Below, one piece after another: positions 20,722 through 31,338 of a stretch of DNA of 64,000 nt (positions within the stretch are counted from its first letter, which is position 1; each line of letters opens with the position of its first letter). A program made the position numbers and the translations under genes. The DNA lies in NCBI GenBank assembly GCA_024867545.1, contig JANFNE010000037.1, positions 558,001 to 622,000 of the forward strand, written 5' to 3'. The notes below the pieces were generated by a model. That model did no database searches and was not told the DNA's origin. It saw only the letters and a list, made by a program, of their open reading frames with translations. Origin of the DNA: Phytopythium helicoides (taxonomy: Eukaryota; Oomycota; Peronosporomycetes; Pythiales; Pythiaceae).

Positions 20722-23333
20722 CTACGTGAACCCGACCAGCGAGCAGTGGCGCAAGCAGCCGAGCACGGGCAGCACCAGTGCGTCCATGACACTGCGCAGC
20801 ACCCTGGCGGTCTCCTCGACCGGCAGCAGCGAGAAGAGCGCGCGATGCGGAGCGAAGAGCGCGAAGGCAACTGCGTCTCGACGATGAGCCCAGCGGCCAG
20901 GCAGCAGCGGGTAGTAGTCACCGAAGTTACTGCAGACGGCTCCAGACACCACGAGCGAGCCCGTGGTGGTATAGAGCGTCAACGCTCGCTCTTGGCGCCG
21001 CACGAGCTCCAGTCTGGTCACGACCGAGCGAGACAGAGAGCTGTGAACCGGGTGTGAGACGAAGATCGAGTCGTTGGTGTACAGACGCGCAGCGCGCTTT
21101 TGAGGAAGGTCGTGGAGCAGCCAGCCTTCCACATCCCCTCGAAGCAGCTTGTCATCGAAGTAGTAGATGAGATGATCTGGCGTGAGCTCCAGTGGCTCGA
21201 CCAAGCCCTGTTCAGAATGTATCAGTTTGATTGCTCCACGGCTCCACGAGAATCAAGGCGAACGCACCTGGTCGCTCCACTCGTGATGAACGCGAATGAA
21301 GACTCGAAGAGGAGGATTCGAGGGATCCTCATGGCCCAAGAAGGTGTTTGCACGCTTCGTGCTGTGTGGGAGGTAGTAGACTGGTGAAAAGACGAACTCG
21401 CCGTCGCCGCTCAGCGCCAACACCGACTCGCCAGCGCGCACACTGCCGATCGGAACGGACCCACGTCCAGCGGTGATCACTGTCGCTGACTCTGGGAAGC
21501 AGCTCGCTGGTTGTTACGACAGTCGTGGTAATGGGGTGAGATATCGTCCGGATATACAGCAGTGCGAGCGTCGCCGCAACTTACTGTCGGAGATGATTGT
21601 GTAGTCCAGGTCCGAGTTGCAAAAGGGACCCGTCTTGCCCGAATCGCACAGACACGCTCCGCCCTGAGTGCATACACCGACGCCCGAGCAGACCTCTCCA
21701 TCTTTCTCGCATAGCACTGCAGAGGTTGAGCAATAACACAAAACTGCGGGTGAGATGGAGGCACCATGTCAGCCTCCCAAGACAACAATCGAAACCGCAC
21801 TAGCGTCTCCGCTACGGTACACCTCGTTTGCCTTCTGCGAGCCAATGTTCCCTCCAATAAATACGAGCGCAGGTACTGTGGTGACGCTGTCGTAGCGCGC
21901 GCCAGCTTCACATAGCTTGCAGCCATCCGGGTAGAGCGTGACGGTATCGACGCTTTGAGCACTTTCTCGAAGCACTGTGGCAAGCTCTGGATCTGGAGGC
22001 GTCTCCGTTTCTGGATCGCACATTGCAATGACCTGACCACTCAAACTCGTTGCGTTGTCGCTCGTGATGCAAGTGCTACCGCAGACGTAGGCTTGCGTCA
22101 CGTTGCGGTAGAATGGCACGACTGCGTGGCCCCACTTGCCAATGCTCACCATCCGAGTGCTACTGGTGCCTCCAAGTGTCGACGCACTCACTTGGCTCCA
22201 CTCTGCAGTAGAGACACCTGATGCACTGGAAGATGCTGCTGACCATGTCTCGCCGTCACGTGTAAACCAAGTGTCTTCGTATGCATGCATCTTCGTGATA
22301 CCGTTGCCAATCACGCCGCCACCGAAAACCCATAGTCGCTGGCCAAGCTGTACATCACCTGGGGTACGAGAATCGAATGATACTAGGGAGAACCACCCAC
22401 GCGGCGACCATGGAGCACTCGACAGCTCAACCCACACACCACTCGTATCCATTCGCCAGACGTCATTCAGAGCACCAGAATCGAGCCACCCGCCGATGAC
22501 AAACAAGAAGCTCTGGCGCGATGCATCTCCGATTGTTGCGTTAGTTACAACTTCATGTGAAGCACAGCCCAAGGCGGCTCTTGCCGACCAAGGAGCATCC
22601 GCTAGCTTTTTCCAGCCGACTGTAGAGCTTGCGCCATTGACGATCGAGCGCGTTGCCCAAACTTGGCGGTTCAGTGGACTGCCTCCCATTACAAACACTT
22701 GGTTGTTGAACAGCGTTGCACAGTGATAACCTCGCCCTGACCACGGGACACTAGCCTCCGCAACTTGTGTCCAGCTCACTGCACGTAACAATCGGTAGTC
22801 AGGTCCACCATACACTGGATCAACTGCACCTGGCTTACCACCGTTGCTCGAGACCCACACATCGTTCGATGGCTCGGGTGTAAATCCTCCTAGCAGAACA
22901 AGCCGCTGACGTGAATCACTGGCGTCCGTGAATGTTAGCAGTGCATGTCCGAAGCGTCTGCGGAATGGCGCCTCCTCGAGCACCTCGACCCACGTCTTTC
23001 CGTTGTACGAGCTCAGCACATCAGCTCTCGACGTCGTGTACTCGAGTCGCGACGAGTAGTAAGCGGGTGAGACACCTCCAACAACCCAAAGCCGATTCTT
23101 GAAAGCTGCCGCCGCGTGAGCTGCTCATCAAGCCAGTGAACCATCGAGTGAGCACCACGAACAGGGGCCGATGAAGACGAGTCATCCGACTATGACGCAC
23201 AATCCCGCGAGAAGCTGAGCTGCGAAAGCTGCGTCCAGCGCTCGAGGTCGCTCTGCTCGCTCACTGTAGCATTGCAATCGAGTGCAGACGCCTCCGCTGC
23301 GAGCAGCAGCAGCACAAGTAGCAACTCGCGCAT
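20722..23333 (-). CDS. Secreted Kelch-EGF-Hint (Hedgehog-type Hog) protein
   Basis: Five exons on the minus strand (23333-23201, 23123-21801, 21743-21585, 21506-21268, 21207-20722), all phases consistent, 779 residues. The second/third exon junction is the least certain. It opens with a signal peptide (MRELLLVLLLLAAEASA). Residues ~30-480 hold Kelch-type repeats (NRLWVVGG, RLVLLGG, NQVFVMGG, FLFVIGG, RLWVFGGG, VFIGGN). A six-cysteine EGF-like segment follows (CEKDGEVCSGVGVC, CLCDSGKTGPFC). A Hint domain starts at C541 (SCFPESATVITAGRG), with the block GSVRAGESVLALSGDGE, the TxxH motif T627-P-D-H630, and the Hog-like end GSLVVSGAVCSNF. Hint domains cleave the peptide chain before their first cysteine; in Hedgehog the freed N-part is joined to a sterol. 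The last ~60 residues are hydrophobic/basic, where Hedgehog has its sterol-recognition region. Self-processing is predicted, not shown. Confidence 0.85.
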
Positions 23334-23672
23334 GATCCGAGTCCAACGTAGACGAGCGAGACGACTTTTCAAGATCGCGCAGTACCATGGGTAGGTCAGT
23401 GTGGTCCACATCTCGCGTTGAACTGCTTGCCTTTTCATCTTGACTTGAGTATGTGAAGGGCAGTACCGTGGTGCAAGATCCTCGGACTTGCAGACTGCGG
23501 CATCTTTGCTTCCTCGAACGCCGTAGAGAAACGCATTCCCCTCGGCCGCCAAGCCAGAGCCATTGCCATTGCCAGAGACCACCAGACAGCCCCACCTCCC
23601 TCGTCCAGCCGTCTGGTTGCGCTCGGGGACTCGGGCAGCCAGTTCGCGACGAGCTCGAGCACCTCGAACGGC

Positions 23673-24206
23673 ATGACCAATCGCCCGAGCTCGTCGCGTG
23701 ACTCGCCGTCCAGGCTCGAGCCTGGGGACCGCCATTCCAGCGTCAGCACCGATCTAGCCGCGTTCGACATGTCTCCAGCCATTACTGGGCTCTCCATGGA
23801 CAATCTGCCAGGGCTAGACACACTACAGCCGACTTCATGCAGCAGCCAGATGGACCGCGTGACGAACGCAGTTGTGCCTTCGACGATGAGCTGGGGACTT
23901 GGGACAGAGGACCTGAGGAGCCTGCGGTCTCGTGCCGTCGTGCTCATCGAACGTTTGCTACGAAACCACCAGCCGCATGACGTGCTGAGCCAGGTAGCCG
24001 AGAACATTGACTGGCAGTCCAAGACGTTCAAGCTGGCGCTCAAGATGGAGCGTCTCATCTTCAGAGCCGCCAGCTCGCGCGACGACTACCTCGACGAGTT
24101 CACGCTCGCTCGCCGTGTCAAGAGCCTGTCACGCCACCTCGTCCGCCTTCGCATGCACAAGAACCGACTCGCGCGAGAGGAGTTCATGGCCTCACAGGTG
24201 GTGTAG
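23673..24206 (+). CDS. KIX-like domain protein
   Basis: A 177-residue frame from the ATG at 23673. The first ~75 residues are serine-rich and disordered. Residues ~80-165 form three predicted helices: RSRAVVLIERLLRNH, then LALKMERLIFRAASSRDDYL, then EFTLARRVKSLSRHLVRLR. The pattern 'A-x-x-(M/I)-E-x-x-(I/L)-F/Y-x-x-A-x-S-x-x-(D/E)-Y' is that of KIX domains of coactivators (Mediator MED15, CBP), which bind short activation peptides. The C-terminus is basic. An upstream exon cannot be excluded. It is divergent from the Kelch-Hint gene, with 339 bp between start codons. A role in transcription is inferred from the fold only. Confidence 0.5.
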   Translation: MTNRPSSSRDSPSRLEPGDRHSSVSTDLAAFDMSPAITGLSMDNLPGLDTLQPTSCSSQMDRVTNAVVPSTMSWGLGTEDLRSLRSRAVVLIERLLRNHQPHDVLSQVAENIDWQSKTFKLALKMERLIFRAASSRDDYLDEFTLARRVKSLSRHLVRLRMHKNRLAREEFMASQVV

Positions 24207-24754
24207 GGCGTGGCTCATAGCTAGCCGACGCGAGACGTGAGGCTGGCTGGCCCTCCAAGCACTGGGCGAGACCCCAGACTTCCCCCCACAAGTAGCCGAA
24301 ATGCCTGCATACTTACATTAGGATAATTTATAGGCTTTTGAATGACACCGCATTGAAGCACATTCCGCCTCCACACTCATGTCCAAGTCATCTCCACACC
24401 TCCACACGTCCTCTCCTCGTCCGAATGTGCCGCAGATTCGCATCATAATGCAAGTATGAAGTGTAGTTTGTAGTGACGTGCTTTGATCTACTCTTGCCAT
24501 GTTGACAGTTACCGCCTTTCTTGTGTGCCTCACCCACCAGTCGCCACCAAGCTTGGCACGAGTCATGTCGTGACTCATGACACGCCGACGAAAAGACTGG
24601 CAAGTCAAAGCCTACGAACTTTCTCGACCAGACAATTTTTCAAGGTGCATGCAACCCACGCTCATTACCCATGAAAACTCGGCACGATTTGCACGAGCAC
24701 AATCCGAATAGTGAAACAACCATTCGGTTTGACAGGCGCTAGTTGACGACAGGT
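24207..24754. other. Intergenic, nothing recognised
   Basis: 548 bp without a recognisable gene or repeat. It lies between the 3' ends of the KIX-like gene (+) and the decayed ADH copy (-). Confidence 0.4.
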
Positions 24755-25791
24755 CACTCGCAGTTGAGAACAGTGCGGCCGACGATTTTGCCGGTCTCCA
24801 TGTGCTCGAACACGCTCGATAAGCTCTCGAGCTTCTCAACTACGTATGTAGCCCTGATGTTGCTGTTTCACTGCTACCCTGAGAGCCTCGATCGCGTCCT
24901 GGCGATTCCCAATCGGCGACCCAACAAAGCGGTGAGCGAATCGGATCGCCAGGTCCACATCGATCGTCATTGGGCGATCAGGTCCTCCCACTAGTAGCAC
25001 CGTACCGTACGGACGCAGGTAGCTTTGGACGTTGGCGTACGGATCGCCTCCATTGGCCACGACCATGATACAGTGCGCTCCACAGCCACCGGTCAGCATC
25101 TTGACCTTCTCAGCCACTTCTTCGTGCTTGAAGCCGATAAACTCGACGAAGCTGTAGGAAGCGATTAGCTTTCGCTTCTCATCACCCGAGTCGATTAGAA
25201 TGACTTTGTAGCCCATGGCTCGAGCGTATTGACACGCCAAGTGGCCCAGACCACCGCCAGCACCAGAGACTACGACGGCGTCACCACCAGCACCGCCAAA
25301 CTCTTTTAGCGCCTTGTAGACCGATACTCCACCACACAGGAACACACTGCAGCGTCCAGCGGGAGCTCGGCAGGGATCGGAGTCACATGCTCACGCACCA
25401 TTGCTGGAATGTCCCATCGATTGTGTATCCGTGTACCAACTGATAGTCGCAAGCAGGTTCCAAGCCTCGACGGCAGTCCTCGCAGTTGAGGAATGCATGG
25501 GCGAGCGAGCCACTTGGTGCCCACACGATCGCAGATCTTGAGGCTTGTCACGATACCCTTGCCGATGGCCGCGACGCGACCAGTTCCTTCGTGACCTCCT
25601 ACCAGTGGGAGCTTGGTCTCTTGCGGCCAATCGCCCTTCCACGCGTGAATGTCGGAGCCACAGACACCAGAGTATGCCAAGCGGACGAGGACTTGACCAG
25701 GCTATAGGCCTTCCAGCTGCACAACCAGCCACTCAGAGTGCACGGTGTGTGGCTCTCCGTGCTGTGAGAACACGACGACCATTTGAGTCAT
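24755..25791 (-). pseudogene. Decayed zinc alcohol dehydrogenase (copy 4)
   Basis: Homology to the three ADH genes runs over nearly the whole enzyme but in broken pieces. After a possible ATG at 25791 (MTQMVVVFSQHGEPH) an in-frame TAG occurs at 25704-25702, where the sisters have the K of ELKPGE. The next part (LAYSGVCGSDIHAWKGDW) keeps GGHEGTG but loses the structural-zinc cysteines in a scrambled segment (PCIPQLRGLPSRLG). A frame change near 25340 leads into VYKALKEFGGAGGD and GAGGGLGHLACQYA. Another near 24850 precedes the C-terminal part ending in NCE at 24755. The mitochondrial presequence seen in the other copies is absent. With a stop, at least two frame changes and a lost zinc site, this copy is unlikely to make an enzyme. 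Confidence 0.85.
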
Positions 25792-26356
25792 GGGGATCTC
25801 CGGATCGAAGGGGTCAGGACTGTGGGGAATTGGAAAGTGAGGTCTGTTGAACCAGAATGACACACATGAAGACTAACAGTTTCCGTGATACTGTCGACTC
25901 TTAGCTGCAAGCACCGCCACCTTGATGGGTCTGCGCCGCTTACGGGACGATTTGCGGGCGATCATCGCGTGGTCAGCTCGCAAAACTAATATGCGGCGAA
26001 TAGTAGAAGTGAAGCAGCCGGTGATGCCTCTCGTGTCAACGGCTCAAGAGCCCAATCAGCTTGCGCACCATGCGCTCCAGCCACCTCCGCGTCACGCCAC
26101 GAGCACGCCAAGCAGCACAAGACTCCCGCAGCAATCCGATGCGCAGCGTACCTTGCTCAAAGCTGGCCCAGCAGCTCATCGAGATTCTGGTCACGAAGGG
26201 GACATCCCCTTCATCGCGTCAGTAGCGCAGCAAAGGGAAGCTTCAATCACATCCAGCACGACTGGAAACAGTAGCAGAGCACGCGGAGTATATTTGTTGT
26301 CTCGAGCGCAGCGCTGCCCTTGGTTCCCCGCCGAGTCTCTACAATTGCGGGGGCAT
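25792..26356. other. Intergenic, nothing recognised
   Basis: About 565 bp with no gene. The long plus-strand frame that begins here (25922) and runs over the next gene is antisense to the CCDC124 homologue and is rejected. Confidence 0.4.
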
Positions 26357-27131
26357 CTACTTCTTGGCGTTGTACGCGAGGCGCTCCTGGTTGAGCGGGT
26401 TCTCGGGAGACTTCCGCCACATCTCGCTGAGCTTCTGCTTGTACTGCGAGAGCTTGAGGCCCGGGAAGTCCTCCTTGAGCTGCGGCATCGTGACCTCCTC
26501 GAAGGCCTTGTAAGCGGCCTTTGCGCGGCGCTCCGGGTGCCGGTCCAGGTCCTTGTCGCCGACGCTGAGCAGGTCGAGCGCGGCGTCCAGACTGCGCGCC
26601 TCCTCCTGCGCGTCGACGGAGCGGTTGCGGTTCTCGGTGACTGCGGCGTTGAACTGGATCTCCTTCTTTCCAGGCGCGCGGCTGGCGGCGGCCTTGCGCG
26701 CCTCCTCCTCGCGCATCGCGGCCATCTGCGCCTGGGTGACCTTGCTGGCCGAGCTCGCGGGTGCGCGCGAGCCCTTGTTACTCTTCTTGGCCGTCGTGAC
26801 GAGCGCGGCCTCCCACGGCGGCAGCGCCGGCGCCGACTTGTCCTTCTTGAGCTTGCGGATGGCGCCCTTGTCCTCCTGCAGCGCGTGCTCCTCGAGCGCC
26901 TGCAGCTTGCGCAGCTCGGCCTTGCGCGCCTCCTGCTCCGCCTTGCGCGCCTCCTGCTCGGCGCGCCGCTGGTCGCCGCGCGCGTTCGAGCCCTTGGACC
27001 ACTCGGCCGCCTCGGTCCGCCTCGGCGCGCGCCGCCGCCTGCGCGTCCTTGGCCGCCTTGGCCCCGGCCTTGCGCGCGTTCGCCGCCTCCACCTTGCTGT
27101 TGCCGCCGCTCGCGCCGCCCTTCTTGCCCAT
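26357..27131 (-). CDS. CCDC124/Lso2 homologue (ribosome-associated), one frame break
   Basis: The minus-strand product from the ATG at 27131 starts MGKKGGASGGNSKVEAANAR, like CCDC124 proteins. After about 40 codons the conserved frame continues in a different register (AEWSKGSNARGDQRRAEQEA and onward), so one base is extra or missing near 27010-27020 in a run of GGCGGACCGAGGCGGCCGAG. The rest is continuous to the stop at 26357: a long charged helix, SASKVTQAQMAAMREEEARK, and the family hallmark DRHPERRAKAAYKAFEE followed by LPxLK-like MPQLKEDFPGLKLSQYKQKL and SPENPLNQ. CCDC124/Lso2 binds idle 80S ribosomes near the tRNA sites and helps restart translation after stress. A consensus error is more likely than true loss because all downstream motifs are intact. 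Confidence 0.82.
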
Positions 27132-27366
27132 ACTCGCCGCGACGGAAGCCTTCGTTAGTGGCGCAGGTTTCCCTTCCGCCGGCCTTTCTTCTTATATTTG
27201 ACAAGTGCGCGCGTGCGATCGCGTGCCATCCACCCTGTCAGGAGGCAGTCCGCCCGCGTTCGAGAAGATCGGAAGGACGGGGGGTCGCGCCTACCGGCAA
27301 CCTCCCAGGTCGCGCGAAGGTCGCGTAACTGCATGTGTAACCATATGTGTACCCTCGTGGTGGCGA

Positions 27367-28255
27367 ATGGAAACACACCTTCATCGACCATGCCCGGCCG
27401 ACGCGTATGGCAAGACCGTGGGCGGGAAGCTCACGCTCAAGGGCGGGCTGTCGCTCAAGTGCGTCGCTTGACTGGCTGTCCTTATGGTTCTTTCGCTGAC
27501 CTGCTCCTGCTGCTGCTTGCGCAGGCCGTCCAAGGCGCACAAGAAGAAGAAGAAGGGAAAGAAGCGCGAGCGAGAGGCGGGAGGCGGCGAGGAAGAGGCC
27601 GCCAGTAAGCAGCCGGCCTTCGAGCTGGTCAAGCTCAAGGGCAGCGGGCGCATCCTGTCGTCCGGGACGACGCTCATGGGTCAGGTGGGCGCCAAGTTCC
27701 TGCAGGAGCTGAGCGTGGGCGACGCCATCATCATCCAGCACCCGACCTCGCTCGTCGAGGAGACGCGCATTCTGCGCATGGTGCTCAGCGACGTGTCGGC
27801 CGCCATCAGCTCGCCCTTTAGCTCCGACCTCGTGTCGTCAACGCCCTTCTACTACATCAAGGCTCCGCCCGAGGTCAAGGACACGACCCAGGACGAGGTG
27901 CGCGAGCTTGCCGATCTTTCCCTTCACGATTGTGGGATTGACTAATGGTGGTCCCCAAGCAGAGCTCTAAAAAGCGCAAGAAGGTCGCAGACGAAGCCCT
28001 AGCATTCGGCACGTATGCTGGTGGTACCGAGGCTGGTAGTCAGGTGACGTTCCGAGTTAAGAAGAGTGGAGCGTTCGGCGGCTATGCGATCGTCAAGGAG
28101 GTCCGTCATTCATGAAACCATGAGCAGTAGATATTGTTTGACACACATGGATTAATTGGACCCGTGTGCTTGCACAGAGCGCCACGGCGGATATGAGTCG
28201 AGAAGAGCTGCTTGACATGCGCTCCAAGAGGAAAGGTGATCGATACTGTATGTGA
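27367..28255 (+). CDS. Nuclear-type basic protein with FRG1-like ends
   Basis: Four exons (27367-27458, 27525-27897, 27963-28100, 28178-28255) with matching phases give about 226 residues. The N-terminal part GGKLTLKGGLSLK and the lysine-rich KAHKKKKKGKKRERE resemble the start of FRG1 (KLVLKG then KKKKSKDKKRKRE). The last exon, EELLDMRSKRKGDRYCM, resembles the FRG1 end (LLDRRAKLKADRYCK). The centre (SGRILSSGTTLMGQVGAKFL to TPFYYIKAPPEV, then GSQVTFRVKKSGAFGGY) does not look like the FRG1 actin-bundling beta-trefoil. FRG1 is a nucleolar RNA-associated protein. Whether this is a rebuilt FRG1 or a separate family with the same tail motif is open. The start is uncertain: an ATG 24 bases downstream is in another frame. 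Its stop lies 43 bp from that of the convergent TMTC-like copy. Confidence 0.55.
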
Positions 28256-28297
28256 GATGCACCACACGAAACAATTTTCCTTTTGATTTGTCTCGCT

Positions 28298-30450
28298 TCA
28301 ATGCACAAGCATACCCTCGTACGTGTCCAAGTGCAATCGAGGGTCATCGTTCGGATGGAGACGTCGTAGGCGGTCCCACGCCTCAAACGCAGCCACGTTA
28401 CGCGAGAGTTGTTCTCGCATTCCTTCGAACGGCGAGAACTTGAGAGCACGTTCAAATAGGATATGGGCGTCATCGATCTTTCCGCCGAACACACGGCACA
28501 CGGCGAGATTGTTGAGCACAAGAGAGTTGCGTGGGTATTCGGCGTCTAGTAAGTCGTATTTGGCGCAGACTTCCTCTAGCACATCTCTTCCCTTCAGAGA
28601 AACCCAGCCACTGAGGCGAAAGAGTTCAGCTTTGAGTGTTTTGCCAGGAACATTGAGAATTGACCTCAGCCTTAGCGTTTCACACAGATCCGGATCAAGT
28701 GTACACTCCCCATGCGTTGCCATTTGATATTCCAAATGATCCAGTTCACGCCAATCGAATGGATCCATCCTGCGTCGCAATGGTGTCCTGTCAAACGAAA
28801 GAAACGACTCAACAAACTACACCTAACAAATGTGACTTACCGAGCAGCGTAGTTGTATAACGACTTCTCGCTTCTCCACACTGCTATGAGCTGGGTTGAA
28901 ATGAGCAAGAGTACCGCTGATACGGATCCAAGTAGAGCCCAACGATGTTGAAAACCTTCTTTTGTTCGTCGAATCGGTATCATAGACTCTGGATTATCAC
29001 CTTCACAACGGGATTCTTGATTTGTGCTGTTCACTTGGGAATGCGAGGGATACAACCACGAATATAGGGCTGCTCCGACGTATGGCACAAGAGGGATGGT
29101 GCTGAAGTATGCATACCGGTCACTTGTGCCAGATATTGCTCCATGCTGAACCAGCCCGCTCACAGGCAGTAGCATCAGTACAAAATAAGTTAGCGCCACG
29201 GCGTGTTGTTGCTGATTGTGAGGTGGTCGGCACCGCCGCAGTGATATCCAGATCACCAACACGAGTGCAGAAATCGGGATAAGGTTGTCAGGGCTCCAGA
29301 TATCAGCAAATTGAGAGGCTCCGAATCTGGTAGTGAGGTCTCAGCTTGGCCGGCCATAACATCAGCACCATCACCGGCTGTAGGGGTGCCTAACGCCTTC
29401 ACGATGCGCTCAGTCAGAGATAGGCTCATGACATCTGCGTACTCACCAGAGCCATTAACGTTGAACGACACAGGTGATAAACGAGAACGCTACAAATACG
29501 AGGGCAAGCGGTAGTTTCCTGGCAACGTATGTTGCAAATGCTTTCAAAGGATATGTGTGGCCTGACGTGACGGATTTGAGAATCGCTAATGCGTCCAGCA
29601 AAATGAAAGCTGCTGGAAGCAGGATCGACACACTCTTGGAAAGTATCGAGCACGTGTAGAGGACTGTCGACAATTGCCGCTTAGCGTTGCTTCAAAATAA
29701 AAACTCCGCGATAAGCAGACGTACCAGTCACAATCATTGCTCGCGACCACGAGCCACCTTGCCTTAAGATGGTGGCTACTGCTATGTCATAAGTCCATTG
29801 GTAGCTCATCAGCGGCTTCCTTAGCTTTATAGCCACCTGAAATGACCTGTAGTTTGACATGACAGCAGAGTGAAGCGGTCGGAGATACACATAGATAGCG
29901 AGGTTGGCGAAGAGCGCGGCGAGAGCATACGGTTGTGCCGACGGCCACGCAACCACTTGAACATGCACCGGGTGCACAGCAAACAGCGCCGCACTCATCA
30001 GACACGCCGCCTTCAGTTTATCACTGTCAATTTTTGTGCGAATGCCGAGAGTTGAATGGCTTCGACAGCGCATCCAAGACACGGACGAGCTCGATCAGCA
30101 TGATTGACACGCGAGCGAGCACACCACACGCAGTAATGTGAAGCACCAGCGTGACCACGCGCATCCACCATGCGTCCATCCCGACGATCTGTATGACGAG
30201 GGCTTTGAGCATCCAGCCGAAGGGCTCGTAGACGTTGATGAGCCCCATGGTCCACATCCGGCGCAGCTTGGCGAGCGTCAGCGGTGGCTGCACCGCGTCG
30301 TTGTCCACGATGTTGTCGCCGTCGTCCCACCTGTAAATGAACTGCCAGTCGCTCGCAGACGTCCACAGCAGCAGCGGAGACGCGTAGAGCGCGAGGCAGA
30401 GCGAGGCGAAGGCCGCCGCCTGCTCCACAGGGCGTCAGCACCACGCGCAT
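28298..30450 (-). pseudogene. TMTC-like multi-pass membrane protein, copy A (frame-broken)
   Basis: Paralogue of the intact gene at 43913-46078. Matching exon junctions are visible: GTACGT...CGACAG at 29724-29664 and GTAAGT...ACGCAG at 28840-28770. From the ATG at 30450 the frame is lost after seven codons, where CCC replaces CC of the sister. Another extra A (CACAAAAATTGAC against CACAGAATTGAC) breaks it near 30045. Further changes occur near 29470 and 29330. The conserved membrane part includes WDDGDNIVDND and HPVHVQVVAWPSAQ, reminiscent of TMTC O-mannosyltransferases (GT-C fold), and the TPR-like C-terminal exon (LLDAEYPRNSLVLNNLAVC) is intact to the stop at 28298. The first ~570 bp are about 95% identical to the sister, the rest far less. 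Either a decaying copy or a gene hit by several sequencing errors. Confidence 0.7.
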
Positions 30451-30506
30451 GTCTTCCGGAAGATACGCCTGCACCAGCGCGCGCTCTCAGTGGCCAAAAT
30501 TCCAGG
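30451..30506. promoter_or_regulatory. Very short (56-bp) divergent intergenic region
   Basis: Only 56 bp separate the ATG of TMTC-like copy A (30450, minus) from the ATG of the aldo-keto reductase (30507, plus). Any promoter for one gene must lie here or inside the other gene. The TTTCGGCCAAT box seen upstream of the sister copy B is missing. Confidence 0.4.
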
Positions 30507-31338
30507 ATGCAGCGCGTCAAGCTGCCCAGCGGCGCCACGATGCCGGTGCTCGGGCTCGGGCTGTACAAGAGCAAGAAGGGCGCCGAGACGTACGAGGCCG
30601 TGCGGCAGCGCGCTGCAGATCGGCTACCGCCTCGTGGACACGGCCGAGTGGTACCGCAACGAGCTGGACGTGGGGCGCGCCGTGCGGGACTCGGGCGTGG
30701 CTCGCAGGCGACGTCTTCGTGACCTCCAAGCTCTGGGTCTCGCACTGGGGCTACGCGCGCGCGCAGGCCGCGGTGCGCGCCAGCAACGAGCGCCTGGGGC
30801 TCGGCCACATCGACCTGCTGCTGCTGCACGCGCCAGGGGGACGCCGCCACGCGCGCCGACACGTGGCGCGCGCTCGAGGACCTGCGCGCTGAGGGCGTCG
30901 TGCGGGACATCGGCGTGTCCAACTTCGGCGTGGCGCACCTGGAGAAGCTGCTGCAGACCGCGCGCGAGCCGCCGGCCGTCAACCAGGTGGAGCTGCACCC
31001 GTGGCTGGCGCGGCGCGAGCTCGCGGCCTTCTGCGCCGCGCACGCGGCGTGCTGCTCGAGGCCTACTCGCCGCTCGCCAAGGCCACGCGGCTGCAAGACG
31101 CGGAGCTGCTGGCCGTGGCCGAGCAGCTACACGCGTCGCCCGCGCAGGTGCTGGTGGCCTTCGCGCTCGCGCAGGGCCGCGTGGCCATCCCCTAAGTCGG
31201 TGTCGCCCGCCCGCCAGCGCGAGAACTGGGAGGCCACGAGGCTGCTGCCGACTGCCGAGAGCCGCGTTCGAGCGGCTGGAGGCGCTGGACGCCGGCGTGG
31301 TCACGGCCTGGGACCCCATGACCACCCACGCCGTGTAG
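30507..31338 (+). CDS. Aldo-keto reductase, six apparent frame breaks
   Basis: The translated pieces in three frames line up into a near-complete aldo-keto reductase of about 270 residues: MQRVKLPSGATMPVLGLGLY; IGYRLVDTAEWYRNE with the catalytic Asp and Tyr; DVFVTSKLWVSHWGY with the catalytic Lys; HIDLLLLHAPG with the active-site His; VVRDIGVSNFGVAHLEKLL; NQVELHPWL; VLLEAYSPLAK; and the NADPH-binding IPKSVSP. It ends at the stop at 31336-31338 (TAWDPMTTHAV). Register changes are needed near 30612, 30707, 30838, 31047, 31193 and 31260, mostly in C or G runs. Every family motif survives, so a real but mis-sequenced NADPH-dependent carbonyl reductase is the best reading. A very young pseudogene is the alternative. 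Confidence 0.75.

Noticed and set aside
25922..27328. 468-codon plus-strand frame over the CCDC124 homologue
   Set aside because: Leucine/arginine repeats with no fold; the minus strand carries recognisable family motifs.
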